In this document: piece by piece, positions 1 through 10,529 of the stretch
Position numbering within the stretch: the first letter of the stretch is position 1
Layout of the letters: each line of letters starts with the position of its first letter
Assembly: GCA_007922305.1 (NCBI GenBank)
Contig: ML677335.1
Coordinates: forward strand, 17,105,096 to 17,169,095
Origin: Dermatemys mawii
Lineage: Eukaryota > Chordata > Testudines > Dermatemydidae
Reading direction: 5' to 3'
DNA length: 64,000 nt
Program-made: the position numbers and the translations under genes
The notes under the pieces: generated by a model
What the model was told of the DNA's origin: nothing
The model's database searches: none
The model's input: the letters and a program-made list of their open reading frames with translations, nothing else

Positions 1-793
1 TAAATATCCAGTGACATAGATATGCTGGGAAGCGCTTCCATGGTGGAGGTTAGCATACAGCTCTGGGGAACATTCATGGATATTCATGATATCAGTTGGC
101 TTTGTAACTGAAAGCCATAATACCAGTGGTGTTAATTGCATTGATTTGAAAGATTAGGAGCATGGTTAGGCAGTTAGAAAAGAGAAGAGCTGTATATGAA
201 ATACAGGCTTGATGAAGACAAGTTGGGAGTGTTGGAAGTGAGGCCATATTTAGGTGTGATTAAAAGCCTCCTGTTGTTTAGGTCTGTTCTGATAATGTTT
301 AATAGCATATGCATAAATTAACCATATGTGTAACAAATTGCAAAGTAATCATGTATAGTGTTGCACAGGTGTAAGAAAGATGCAGAGTAATCATATTTGT
401 AAGGAAAATAAAAGAGAAAGCTAAAAGAAACTGGCTTTGAACTAACACTAAATTTGCATTGATAAGGGAGGAGAGACGAATATCATGGAAATGAGAGATG
501 AATACATTTATATAAGAAAAGATAACACAGTTATACATTAGGCTGTGTAACAATTGGAGATTGAAGTGCTATTGTCCATTGCTGGAGGTGACTGTGATGA
601 GATTGTCCTGAAGTGCTTCCCACTTGTATCTGATCACTACTTTCAGAGTGTTTTGCCTTTATGAAGATTGGTTAGACTCACCTGCTGAGTAAGTGAATCT
701 CAGTCCAGCAGTTTTAATACGGTTGTGTCTAAAGGTGAGCACTCAAGGAAACTGAACTTTGCAAGAGTCTCCTGCACTGAGTCCTCTGAGTCT
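1..793. other. Spacer without recognised gene
   Basis: This is AT-rich single-copy-looking sequence at the left edge. Reading frames are short, lack splice context and resemble no family I know. I see nothing functional in it. Confidence 0.5.
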
Positions 794-960
794 CAAATGC
801 ACTCAGATGCATTTGATGCATGCACTCAGATTGATGCATTGATGCATGCACTCAGATGCACTTTGATGCATGCACTCAGATNNNNNNNNNNTGCATTGAT
901 GCATGCACTCAGATGCACTTTGATGCATGCACTCAGATGCACTCAAATGCCTCTAAGTCC
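794..960. repeat. Minisatellite of ATGCACTCAG-type units, with gap
   Basis: Tandem copies built from ATGCACTCAGATGCA and TTTGATGC modules alternate through this stretch and are interrupted by ten N. Sequence on both sides of the gap is nearly the same, so the true array length is unknown. The open frame running through it is a by-product of the repeat and is not a gene. Confidence 0.85.
882..891. other. Assembly gap (10 N)
   Basis: Ten consecutive N inside the minisatellite. The round number suggests a placeholder rather than a measured length. Confidence 0.95.
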
Positions 961-1044
961 AAATGCACTGAGTCCATTTTGCTTGTCTATCCTTATTAGG
1001 AAAATGCACAGGCATGTACTTAAATGCTTTCCTGGAGAATACCT

Positions 1045-1245
1045 AGCTCTTCTATAGCACTTTTCATTAGCAGATCTCAAAGCAAGTCAGTAGTATCATT
1101 ATCTCCATTTTACAGATGAGGAAACTGAGGCACAGCAACTTGCCCAAAGTCACCCAGCAGGGCAGTGGCCAGTCGGGGGAATAGAACCAATGTCTCCTGA
1201 GTCCTAGTCCTGAGCACTATTAACTAGGGGTAGGCCATGCTACCT
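1045..1245 (-). repeat. MIR-like SINE
   Basis: The stretch around 1105-1160 (CATTTTACAGATGAGGAAAC, then CTGAGGCACAGCAACTTGCC) is the reverse complement of the conserved MIR/CORE-SINE segment. The left part, reading as CACTTTTCATTAGCAGATCT, corresponds to the element's 3' side. The copy is diverged. Identification is from memory of the family consensus. Confidence 0.75.
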
Positions 1246-1462
1246 CCCCTGAATTGCTTTCCTGAATTGGAGCCTAGGAGTATCTAATAACGTGCTTTTA
1301 TACTATTTCTTAAATAATATCATTTCCACCCTTCCCCCACAGTCTTGTAGGATGCTCACTCCAGATGTGAATTTTGTTGCCTGCAGTGGGTGTGGATCAG
1401 GCCTCAATCAACGGACAGTTGTTCAGTAAAGGCTAGTTTGATACATTTCTTGGGCTGTGTAA

Positions 1463-2926
1463 AGCCTTGTCTACACTACAGAGTTTTGTCCGCAAAAGCC
1501 GGCTTTTGTCAACAAAACGGGAGGCGTACACACTACAAAGCTACTTTGGATGGCAAAACTCTGCTGTTTTGCCGACAAAATAAAACCACCTCAACGAGAA
1601 GCATACAGCTTTCCTGCAGCAAAGTTAAATGACAAAGTGTCAGTAAACACCACTGTTTGTTTTGTCAACACAACTGCTTTGGCTCCGTAGACACCTTCGA
1701 GGAGCAGTGGATGCTGTCCAGGGTTCTCTGCTCGGTGTCCTCGTCAGATTCCCTTCATTTAGTCTTGTGACCTCACTCCCATTCCTGTTATATCTTTAGT
1801 CGTCCCCCACAATCATTTGGAATCATGAACCTGTGGATCCTTCCCTTAGGCTGGTGGGAGGGCCTTTAGTTTCTGCCTGCCCACTCCCTGGCTCCCAACA
1901 GGACCAATATCCCACAATGCCTGCCATGACCTCTCTGCTCACAGCTTTAATCTCTGCTGCCCTGCAGGCATGTGCCCCTTCCCTTTCAAAGCTCCAGGAG
2001 GTGTCTGACAGCTGAGCATGCTGCTTTGCTCCAGGAACTGACCATTAAGGTGGAATATTCCTCTTCTGCCCTGCACTAGGAACAGCCACAGGCAGACTGC
2101 TGGGTGGGGGGTGGGGAGTGAACTGCTGTGCTGCTTTGACGTTTCTCAGCAGGGAGAGCTCACAGACCTGCTTAGGATGCTGCTCCCAGCAACTGAGGCA
2201 GGCTCTGGAGGGGAAGAACTCAAGGGAATCACAGCCCCATAGGCAGGCAGGCCCGCAGGCAGAGCAGGCTGATAGGGAGAGACTGCTGTGCAGAATGGGG
2301 AGGGGGGATGTTTCCCTCCCCCTGCCTCAGGATAGGTTGGCCAGCCAGCTGTCTCCCCCACCCCAGACACACTGCTCTCCCCGCCCCCTGCCCCACTTCA
2401 GCTGAAAAGTGGCTGACAGTCTACTCCAGGCCTGCACAACTCAGAAAGCAGCGAGTGCCATATTACTGCAAAAAATCCAGCTGCGGGCCGAAAAGCCCTG
2501 CCCTCACCCTGCCCCCATCCACTTCCCCCCCACCCCACCACTTGGCTTGCCCCGCCCCTACTCACTGCCAGCAGGCCGCACACTGAGCCTGTGTGGGCCG
2601 CATGTGGCTCCCGGGCCGCATGTTGTGCAGGCCTGGTCTACTCAGATGCCCCTGGGAGGATGGGGTTGAGAAACCTCCATCATGTGATGCTGTGCCTGCC
2701 CCACGAAGCACTGCAAACTCTTCCCAAAGCACCCTGCGGCCAGGTGCACAGTGGGATAGCTACCCACAGTGCACTGCTTTCTGTGTCGATGCAAGGGCTG
2801 TTAGTGTGGATGCACTCTACCCACACAAGGAGCTACGGTAGACGTACAACCATGGTTTTAATTAACATGCTTTGATTAAAGCAGCATAACTTTTGCCGAC
2901 AAAATCTTTGTCGTGTAGAAAAGCCT
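1463..2926. mobile_element. Terminal-inverted-repeat DNA element, interrupted
   Basis: The left end (AGCCTTGTCTACACTAC, then a TTTTGTCCGCAAAAGCC motif) is inverted at the right end (TTTTGCCGACAAAAT ... GTGTAGAAAAGCCT). TAA flanks both ends, which would suit a PIF/Harbinger-like element, but that class is a guess. It has no transposase frame. A separate hAT element sits inside at 2427-2635. The same style of 'cttgtctacact' end recurs elsewhere in the window. Confidence 0.6.
2427..2635. mobile_element. hAT-type MITE (8-bp TSD GTCTACTC)
   Basis: The inverted ends CAGGCCTGCACAAC and GTTGTGCAGGCCTG are flanked by identical 8-bp copies of GTCTACTC at 2419-2426 and 2636-2643, which is the target-site duplication length of hAT transposases. 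The body is 209 bp, GC-rich and non-coding. It is nested in the older element at 1463-2926. Confidence 0.85.
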
Positions 2927-4345
2927 AATTTGTGTATGAAATTAGCTGTTAATCTGCTGCTTGCTGAGGCTACATAAATGGAGAACATGACAGGAGCCTG
3001 GTACACTGATTAATCTGTCAAATTTGACTTTTCCCAGCAAGTACCAAATATCCTAAATACTCTTGATTTGTTTTAGTTTTCTAGTGGACACGCTAGTGAA
3101 ATGTTTCATTTTTTTGTTTAAAAGAAAAAGAACAGTTGCCCACAAGCAACCCACACTGTGGTTATTATTACAAATAATTCTACAACTGTAGCAGTAGTAA
3201 TATGTTTAACGATGTTTAAAGTTATGTAATTTGCTGAGATAACGTAAGCAGAACCAAGCCCCAGCTGTTAATACATGGATGTAGTGGAAACTGAAGTATT
3301 TATTCACCCACCAAGTCTGTTGGAGCTGTCACATATCCAAGAAAATAAGTGATTATTTATTAACTAAACACATTTACTGTACCCTTCATTCAATCCCCAC
3401 TTAATTTGATCATTTTTTTCAATTTGAGCATAACTTCTGGCACCTAATTACTTGCATCTAGTTAAAATTTTAACAATAACTAAACCTCCATCCTTTACTG
3501 ATGACGTTGGATCAGTTTAAGCACACACTGTTGAATAATTCAGCTCCAGGGAGATGTAAAGGCCAAGATTCTGGGTTGCCTACAGATCTTTCCTGGACAT
3601 AATCCAAGTGGTGTCATTCAGGTAGCATTAAGCTTTGCTTTTTCTTAAGCATGTTGACTTGATGGACTTGATTTTTTTTTTAAAAAAAAGAGGAAAATAC
3701 TGTATTCCTCCTGTCGGCTGGAGAGTCCAAACTATTATTTTACTGTAAGCACAGATGTTTTCATTGCTTATATGAATAGGTATCAGGACTCTATTGTAAG
3801 GCTCCCACTACTCTGAGGTGAAGGCTGAGAGGGGTTGGTGAAGAGCTGGCTATGCTAGGTCTGTGCTCATGGGAGATTCCATTATGCCAAGAGAAGGGTT
3901 GGCAGCTAGGTGGCCTAAGGTAAGTCAATTCATATCTGCTTTAGTTTCCTCATCAAGTAAATGGGATAATACTTCACCCCTTGGAAATTTACTGAGTATT
4001 AATTAGTCAATTAACAATGATAGGAATAAGCATTCTATTAAATGGAGGCAGACAACTTGGAGCTCAAAGCAGCTCAATAAAAATGAGTGACGTACAGCAC
4101 CTGATTCATGAGAGGATATTAAGAATTTAGTGGGTTTAGCTCAACTTGGTGATGAGTCAGGGAGGCATGTACAAAGAAGATGGAGAGGAATTATTTAGGG
4201 GTGAGCAAGGAAGTCTGACTGGAAGCATAGTCCTGGGATCTTAAAATTCCATGTCGAATTGGATCTTCTACTCAGCAAAGCAAATCCCATTGAAGAATGA
4301 TACCAATGTATCAAATTCTAATTCACTCCCTGAAGGACAGTTGGC
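2927..4345. other. Spacer, no gene; possible MIR scrap
   Basis: No coding potential seen. Around 3940-3975 the string TTAGTTTCCTCATC followed by AAATGGGATAATA resembles the plus orientation of the MIR core. A T10A8 run sits at 3672-3689. Confidence 0.4.
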
Positions 4346-4349
4346 AGAC

Positions 4350-4570
4350 TAAGGATTTGTTGACACTAGCGCTGCAATCAATATAACTTACATTGCTCAA
4401 GGATGTGAAAAAAATCACACCCACCCCAAGCGACGTCAGTGACATCAACTTAAAAGGATGTCTGTGGCCTCTCATTGAGGTAGAGTAATTACGTTGATGG
4501 GAGAGCGCTCTCCTGTTGACATAGTGCGTCTTCACCAGACATGCTAGATCGGTGCAGCTGCATCAGTGGA
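4350..4570. mobile_element. Fold-back/MITE fragment
   Basis: The segment has motifs of a family with ends like TTGACACTAGCGCTG and TGACATAGTGCG and an interior 'gacgtcagtgacatcaactt' arm. It resembles the palindromic turtle elements in this window. I could not resolve exact ends or a target-site duplication. Confidence 0.45.
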
Positions 4571-4646
4571 ATGGAATGAAATTAAAAAGAAAACTTAAGC
4601 TGAATATCAGGAAAACTTCCTGATGGACAAATCCTTTCCTCTACAG

Positions 4647-5332
4647 CAGTGGTTCCCAAACTTTAACAACCTCTAAACCCCTTTCACTAAAATGTCGTGT
4701 CTTGCGAACCCCCTACTAAAAATGAATATTTCCAGGGATTTTTTCCTTTACCTGAGTATAAATTATAAAATCAGTGATCTTGGAAATATAAAAATTGTTT
4801 TTATGACATGCTTATTACACACTAATTATTATTATTAATCATTACAGTATTTTTATTACATTATGAAAACAGCAACACTCTGCGAGGATCTCACTTTCAT
4901 AGCTTGTGTCATTTTGAATAAGCCTGTTGTAAGACAAGGCTCCTATGTTTCATCAAGGAGTATCAGATGTGAAACAGCACGAAGGTATTTAAGAAGCCAA
5001 CTCAGAGTTCCTCCTACACAAGCATTCAGGTCTTGAGCAGTCCAGGCAAACAATGCAGGTTACAACAAAGCTTAAACTTGTTCTTCATAATAATTATAAA
5101 AACAATACTAGCTATTTAATTTTAAAAACAGCAAAGCCTCCTTTTCCATTTCTTATAAGGAGTCTTAATGTTTAAATCTCCTCAGTGTGATAGATATCCT
5201 TGCTTTGATCTGCTTAGCTCTTGAAAGTCCAGGGGCTCTGGGCTGCTGGACCTGTGCTGTTTGGGTCCCTAGGGAATTTTTTCCTGAGAACCTCCTGTAA
5301 CATTTCATGAACCCCAGTTTGGGAACCACTGA
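4647..5332. mobile_element. hAT-type non-autonomous element (TSD CTCTACAG)
   Basis: The left end is CAGTGGTTCCCAAACT and the right end is the inverse, GTTTGGGAACCACTGA. The 8-mer CTCTACAG flanks it at 4639-4646 and 5333-5340. The 686-bp body has no intact transposase frame. Ends of this type are typical of hAT/Charlie-like elements of amniotes. Confidence 0.85.
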
Positions 5333-5845
5333 CTCTACAGAAAAACCTGCAGCAGGAGGAAAAGTTCTACCATAATACCAGCACTGTGTGCTTGTGGAAT
5401 TTCCCATGCCAAGGGTGAAAAGAGAAGAACAGTCTGAAGTTTTGTAATTGCGGTGTCAGAGGATCTGCCAGAAATCTAGTATCAGTGGTATGGAAAATCT
5501 TGTTACACATTGCCATCTGGTGGGCAATTAAATTTAAGACTAAAACAGTTAAGGAGAAAAACCTCGTTGTCTGGGGAAAAGATGGCATTTTTGTTTCCAT
5601 TGAACAAAAATGACAGAAATTTTTTTCTTATGGTATTTTAACTCAGATTGATTTGGGAATCAAAATAGTTTGCAGAGTGGTAGGAACAACTACAGAAACT
5701 GGAAGGAAAACAAGTGTAAAAGAGAGTTGATTGAGACATAGAAAATAATTAATTGGGTAGTGAAAACAGATCCTTTTTTACCTTGTCCCAGAATAAGAGG
5801 AAACCAGCTGGTACAAGAACATCTGGCTCCCTTCAGAACACGCAC

Positions 5846-6260
5846 TACTGTGGTGCTGTCGAGTACATCTACACTGCACGCTTCTTCCAGTGGCATGTAG
5901 TGCAGTGGTTCTCATTCAGAAGGCTGCAGCCCACTAGGGGGCCGAGAGCAAGTTTCAGAGGAAACGCCAAAATAAACCAGAGAGCCTTGGGCTGAAGCCG
6001 CAGCTCAAGCAGTTTAGCTTTCCGGGTCCCCTGTGGCACAGGGCCCCAGGACTGCTCGTTACTCCCTAATGCCAGCCTTGGCTTTTAATCTACTGGCTAT
6101 GCAGGAAAAAGAGTTGTTGTGGAACAGGTGGGCCATGGAGCTTTTATACCACGTTGGGGCTACCTCAGAAAGAAAAAGGTTGAGAACCCATGATGTAGTG
6201 TACATACACGTAACTATCTCCTAGCATGGGGGTAACTAGCAGCATAGACTGTGAGACACA
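5846..6260. repeat. Older interspersed repeat split by a hAT
   Basis: The flanks of the hAT copy read as one continuous element when it is removed: a left part with GTACATCTACACTGCACGC and a right part with TACATACACGTAACTATCTC, 'cctagcatgggggtaactag' and GACACAGCTTAGG. The phrase is familiar from turtle repeats. The class is unknown to me. Confidence 0.45.
5903..6192. mobile_element. hAT-type MITE (8-bp TSD ATGTAGTG)
   Basis: The ends CAGTGGTTCTCA and TGAGAACCCATG are inverted. They are flanked by ATGTAGTG at 5895-5902 and 6193-6200. The body is 290 bp and non-coding. Confidence 0.85.
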
Positions 6261-9239
6261 GCTTAGGTGAGTGCAGACATGCTTGTAGTGTGTGGCTGTG
6301 TACCAGAGTACATACCCTACACACCTCTCAACTCCCCACACATTGGCTTCTTGCCTCCACTGCTGTTTTCAGCTGTGTAGTATCCTGCTGCTTCTCCACT
6401 GCTGGAGTCTTTCCCTAAAGCAGGGAAAGACCAGCAGGAAAGGTTCTGGCAGCATGTGGACAGTGGGGTAAGGCTGAACCTTCTTCCATTGCTCACACCC
6501 TGATAGAGGTGTTCATTGCCACAGTGAAAAGATCCAGCACTAAGGATTTTGAAAATACTGATTTCTCCGTGAAAGCATTTGCACAAGATTCAACCCTGAT
6601 ATTGTTTTTTAAAATAAGGGTTTTGCGGAGTTTGTCTCCTCACAACAGTTTCCTTTCATAACTTGTCTGTACATGTTGAGTCACTTTATGTATGTACAGT
6701 TTCAGTTTCTCCTTCCTGTCTGCTCTCCTTTAGCTTGAACACATTCAGTTCTCTAAGCTTCCCATATGTAGTAGGTTTCATTTTCCAAACATTCTATCCT
6801 TTCTGTTGCTCTCCTTTAACTCTTCCCAGTCTGTCTTTAACTAAGGCCTGCCCTGTGCTCAGAAGAGAGGCATTTTGAATGTCTGTCTCCATGCCTGATA
6901 TAGCCCTTAGCCTTTGGATGAAAGATGTCGTAAGGTGTAACTATCATTGTTACAAATCCCATCACCGCTCTGCTAGTATATTCACTCTCTGTGGCAGCGT
7001 AATGTTGCAGTTTAAAAAAATAAAAGAGTAATGATTACTAGGTTTAACAATATTCTGGGTTCAGAGCTTCAGACTTCTCAGAGGGAAAATATGACTCACT
7101 CCTTGTGGGCTTTTTGTTTTAAATAGACCTTCTGACAGTGCTTGTGTGGGAAATTCCAATGTATTAAGACACAATTTCACACTAGAGTTCACTTACTACA
7201 AATGTAAGAAGTTTATTTTAAGGCCCCTCTGTTCCAAACTGGACAAGCCGTGTGGCCCACTAAGGCCTTAAGAAATGGGCATTCATAACTTGAACTGGTC
7301 CGTAGTCTGTGCTGCACCTCCTCATAAATGAAGCCAGAATGAGAGCCAAGGAGGAGGAGATGTAGATGTACCATTAAGCTACTTCTTGTACTTCCCAAAT
7401 TCTGGCCTACTCTAGGAGCAGATTACCGACTGTTCCAGCCACACACTTTCCATCCTTCCTGTCCTCCACATATACTGGGACTACATAAGAATGTAGCATA
7501 GCACAGTCCATACTATCTCTATGCTACCCCTGCAGTGGGGAATTCCCAGGAGGTCAGTCCATTCTCTTTATGGCAGTGGAGCAACATAAAAGGGCTGCAT
7601 GGGGGGATATAATCGGCCTTAGAAGGTGTGAGATCTGTACACAGACAAAGGCAAACAATCTTGTTACTTATTACTAATTATTCATATAGTATGAGTGTGC
7701 CAGGCACTGATGTTCAGCTCCAACAACTCTTCTGATCACGTGCAACATACAGAATGCAGAAGTTGGATCACCTGTCTCCTAGCTATAGTTGCAATTAGTG
7801 GAGAGCTACTTGAGGTACCTATAAAGGGAGGAAGATTGTGAGCGTTTTGGCACTGTGGCTCTGGCATTGGCATTAATACACATGGGTTGGTCATTTTGAA
7901 TGTAAAAGCATGGACTAGATGTGAAGTCTTGCTCTACGCCTGTCAAGAGAGGTTTCCAAAAGTTCAGCTTGCATGTTCCATGTAAGAATTGAGGTGTAGT
8001 TATGGATCCTAAACTAGATGCAGGCTCTGTAGACATAAAAACTCCATGGACAGAACCATGAATGGCTGAAATTTCTCAAATGTACCTTACCATGACTGTC
8101 TCTCATTTGAAACTCAAATTTATGTTTCACACAAACCTGGCTTTAGCACTGGGATCCATTCAGGTCATGCTTTCCTTCACAGCCCTCCCAGGTCATACAA
8201 TCCTGGAAGATTTACTGTATTTCATTAGTAGCATAATCTTTAGTAGCAGACACCTAATACTGGTCTCTGCATTACCCAGCTGCTGAAGCCTGCCCTGTAG
8301 TTGATTCACAGCACCTGATGCTCCTTTGCCTTGCACCCTTGTAATCATTTACATTTGGGCAAAGAGCTACTTTTCTGTTTATAACCACTTCCACAGGTGT
8401 AAATGACTGCATGGGTGAAAAGGCACAAAGTGCAGACTGGGGAGAAACAGGCCCATACTCTTTGAGTAGCTAAAGAGCCGTTAGTAGAAATGTGGCTCAT
8501 GGAAGCAGTGTTGGGCGGTGCACTGTCTATGACTAATGAAGTGATTGCGGGAGGACTGAGAGGCAGTGAGTCAAACAAAAAATAATAAAGGCATCATGTG
8601 ACCGGAAAATCTCACTGTGGAAGAAGAGCAGCCTTCACCAACCTAAAAATTCTCATGAGACTACCACTAAGCTGCTTGGAATCAGTGAGTAGAGGGGGGA
8701 AAGACACTTCCCAGACTTCAGTGATAAGGTGGAAACCTCCACAGGAGTCATGAGAGGTGGGAGACTTCCCACAAACAACCCAGGTAACTACTTTTCTTTT
8801 CAGTCAGCTGCACCTGGATGCAAAAAAAATTTAACATGATGGACAAATGATGTGATACAGTGTAGCAAATATTTGTACCTCACTTGCTCGTGGAGCTATA
8901 TGAGGACCTAAGAAAGAGGGAGAAAAGGAAATAGGTCCAGCACAAGAAATTCTGGTTCATAGGAAGTAAGACACTAACAGAGGTTTACAGATTAACCTTT
9001 TCTTCCACAGAGTAGCCCTGCAGTTCCCTAGATTCTTTTGGAGGCTGATAAACTATGTGGCAGCCCAGTCATGCTGAATAGATGGGTCTGGTGCAGAGCT
9101 TTCTGGGCTTCACATGGTTCTGAGATGAATGGAGCTTTCAGTTTTGATTCCTGTGTTTACTGATACCAGGAATCTGAAATCTTGAAACTGAGGTTATTAT
9201 AGGCCAATTTATACAAATTAAAGGAAAGAACCACACACT
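6261..9239. other. Spacer downstream of FAS, no gene
   Basis: Short frames only. No splice-bounded similarity to CH25H, LIPA or other genes that lie beyond FAS in mammals was recognised. A T12A9 run lies at 9417-9437, inside the adjacent FAS 3'UTR. Otherwise I see nothing notable. Confidence 0.45.
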
Positions 9240-10170
9240 ATTGCAAGCTCTTCTTTTATTGCTGCTTGTGTCTTACTTTAAATCTTTTTATTAGAAAAGC
9301 TACTATCAAACATCTGGGCCTTGGAGAGATGACAGCTGTATGACAGACCTTTAAAAACTGAGGACCCAGTTCTGTCCTTCAGATATACAGGCACAGATCC
9401 CATTTCATTTCATGGATTTTTTTTTTTTAAAAAAAAAGACCAGAAGGGACCATCATGGTTATTGTAGAAGGCAATAAGCTGTACCCACACATCTGGGGTT
9501 AGTTTGGGACCTTTCAATAAATATGTACATGTGCATATGCTTTCACAACTGAAAGTACCATGTCAAGTAATCTATAAAAACAAGTATATTCATCTTGCAA
9601 ATACATAACAAGAGAATAGCCCTTTAAATGGAATTTCTCATGTGAATAAATCTTTACCATGTTTACAGATTTCAATAAAGTTAGCTTTTAAATTTAAAAT
9701 AACAATTGAAAGCCTTTTTTCCCCTAAGTGTGTTTGCTGAAAATCTTGTAAACGTAACATCAAAGTTTTCATTTTTTTACATAAGGAAAATAGCTATAAA
9801 CCACAATTTAAGCATAACTAAACACAAAGATCATCCATTGTCTGGGAGCATAAATCTTTAACTAAAGTTTCATTCTAAAATGTTGGCTGAGTTTTTTGCG
9901 TGACACAGAAGCATTGTGAGTCCTCTGCTATATTGTTGCTTTTACAGTGAATGCTTCCCAGAATCTTTGTTCCCAGTCCTTTAAAAAGAATAGGAAAATT
10001 TCAATCTTTGAAGTGCACGTTGATGCGTTTCCAGAAGTTAGCCATGCTGTCTGTGTTTGTTCATTCACTTCTTCTTTAATCAGGTAGAAATGCTGAAGAA
10101 AACGGTTGAAAACTCTGTTATTTACCATATAAAAATAATACTTACCTGTTCAGAAATATTTTTCCACTGA
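9240..10170 (-). other. FAS: Probable FAS 3' untranslated region
   Basis: This AT-rich stretch follows the stop codon on the minus strand and contains several ATTTA pentamers on the transcript strand, a feature associated with mRNA instability. A 66-codon frame at 9928-10128 lies inside it and is probably chance. The extent depends on which polyA signal is used. Confidence 0.5.
9255..9260 (-). terminator. FAS: Probable FAS polyadenylation signal
   Basis: On the minus strand this is AATAAA. A TGTGTGGTTC stretch follows about 20-30 nt later, the usual GU-rich downstream element, so cleavage is expected near 9,240. A second AATAAA at about 9287 and an ATTAAA at about 10,074-10,079 are alternatives. 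Confidence 0.55.
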
Positions 10171-10529
10171 CTACACGTTATGTCCATCAGAACGGGTGCT
10201 GCCTTGTTCAGTAGTATTGACATTTGATCTTCCATTTTCCTGACTGCTGGAAGTGACCACATTCAGTTTTTTCTCAATTTTATCAGCGACTGCACGCATT
10301 TTTAATTCTCTCAGGCTGATGATCAAACTTTCATAAGCCCCCTTCATTCCATGATGTTGATACCACATATGGAACAGTTTGATTTTCTGCTCAGTTGAAT
10401 CATTTAAATGGTCCTGGAGTGTCTGCTCTATGGCAGGTTCTGGGATTTCATGCTTCCGAACAAAACACTTGACTTGTGGTAGTGTCATCACCTCCACAAT
10501 TGCAGGAATGTGGGTGCTCAGGTCAATAT
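10171..10529 (-). CDS. FAS: FAS exon 9 (death domain, stop)
   Basis: Residues 228-346 and a TAG stop at 10171-10173. [20 protein letters not shown] and the later [20 protein letters not shown] are clear death-domain helices. The tail (about 319-346) is polar, rich in S, N and T, and ends GHNV, not with the SLV ending of human FAS. Acceptor ttgtattgtcag. Confidence 0.96.

Noticed and set aside
1..9239. Possible CH25H or LIPA, which lie beyond FAS in mammals
   Set aside because: No frame in this stretch has a sterol-hydroxylase or lipase motif. They may lie outside the window.
9928..10128. 66-codon minus-strand frame after FAS, followed upstream by a gtaagt-like motif near 10,140
   Set aside because: It lies in the probable 3'UTR after a good stop codon. 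FAS has no further exon in the family.
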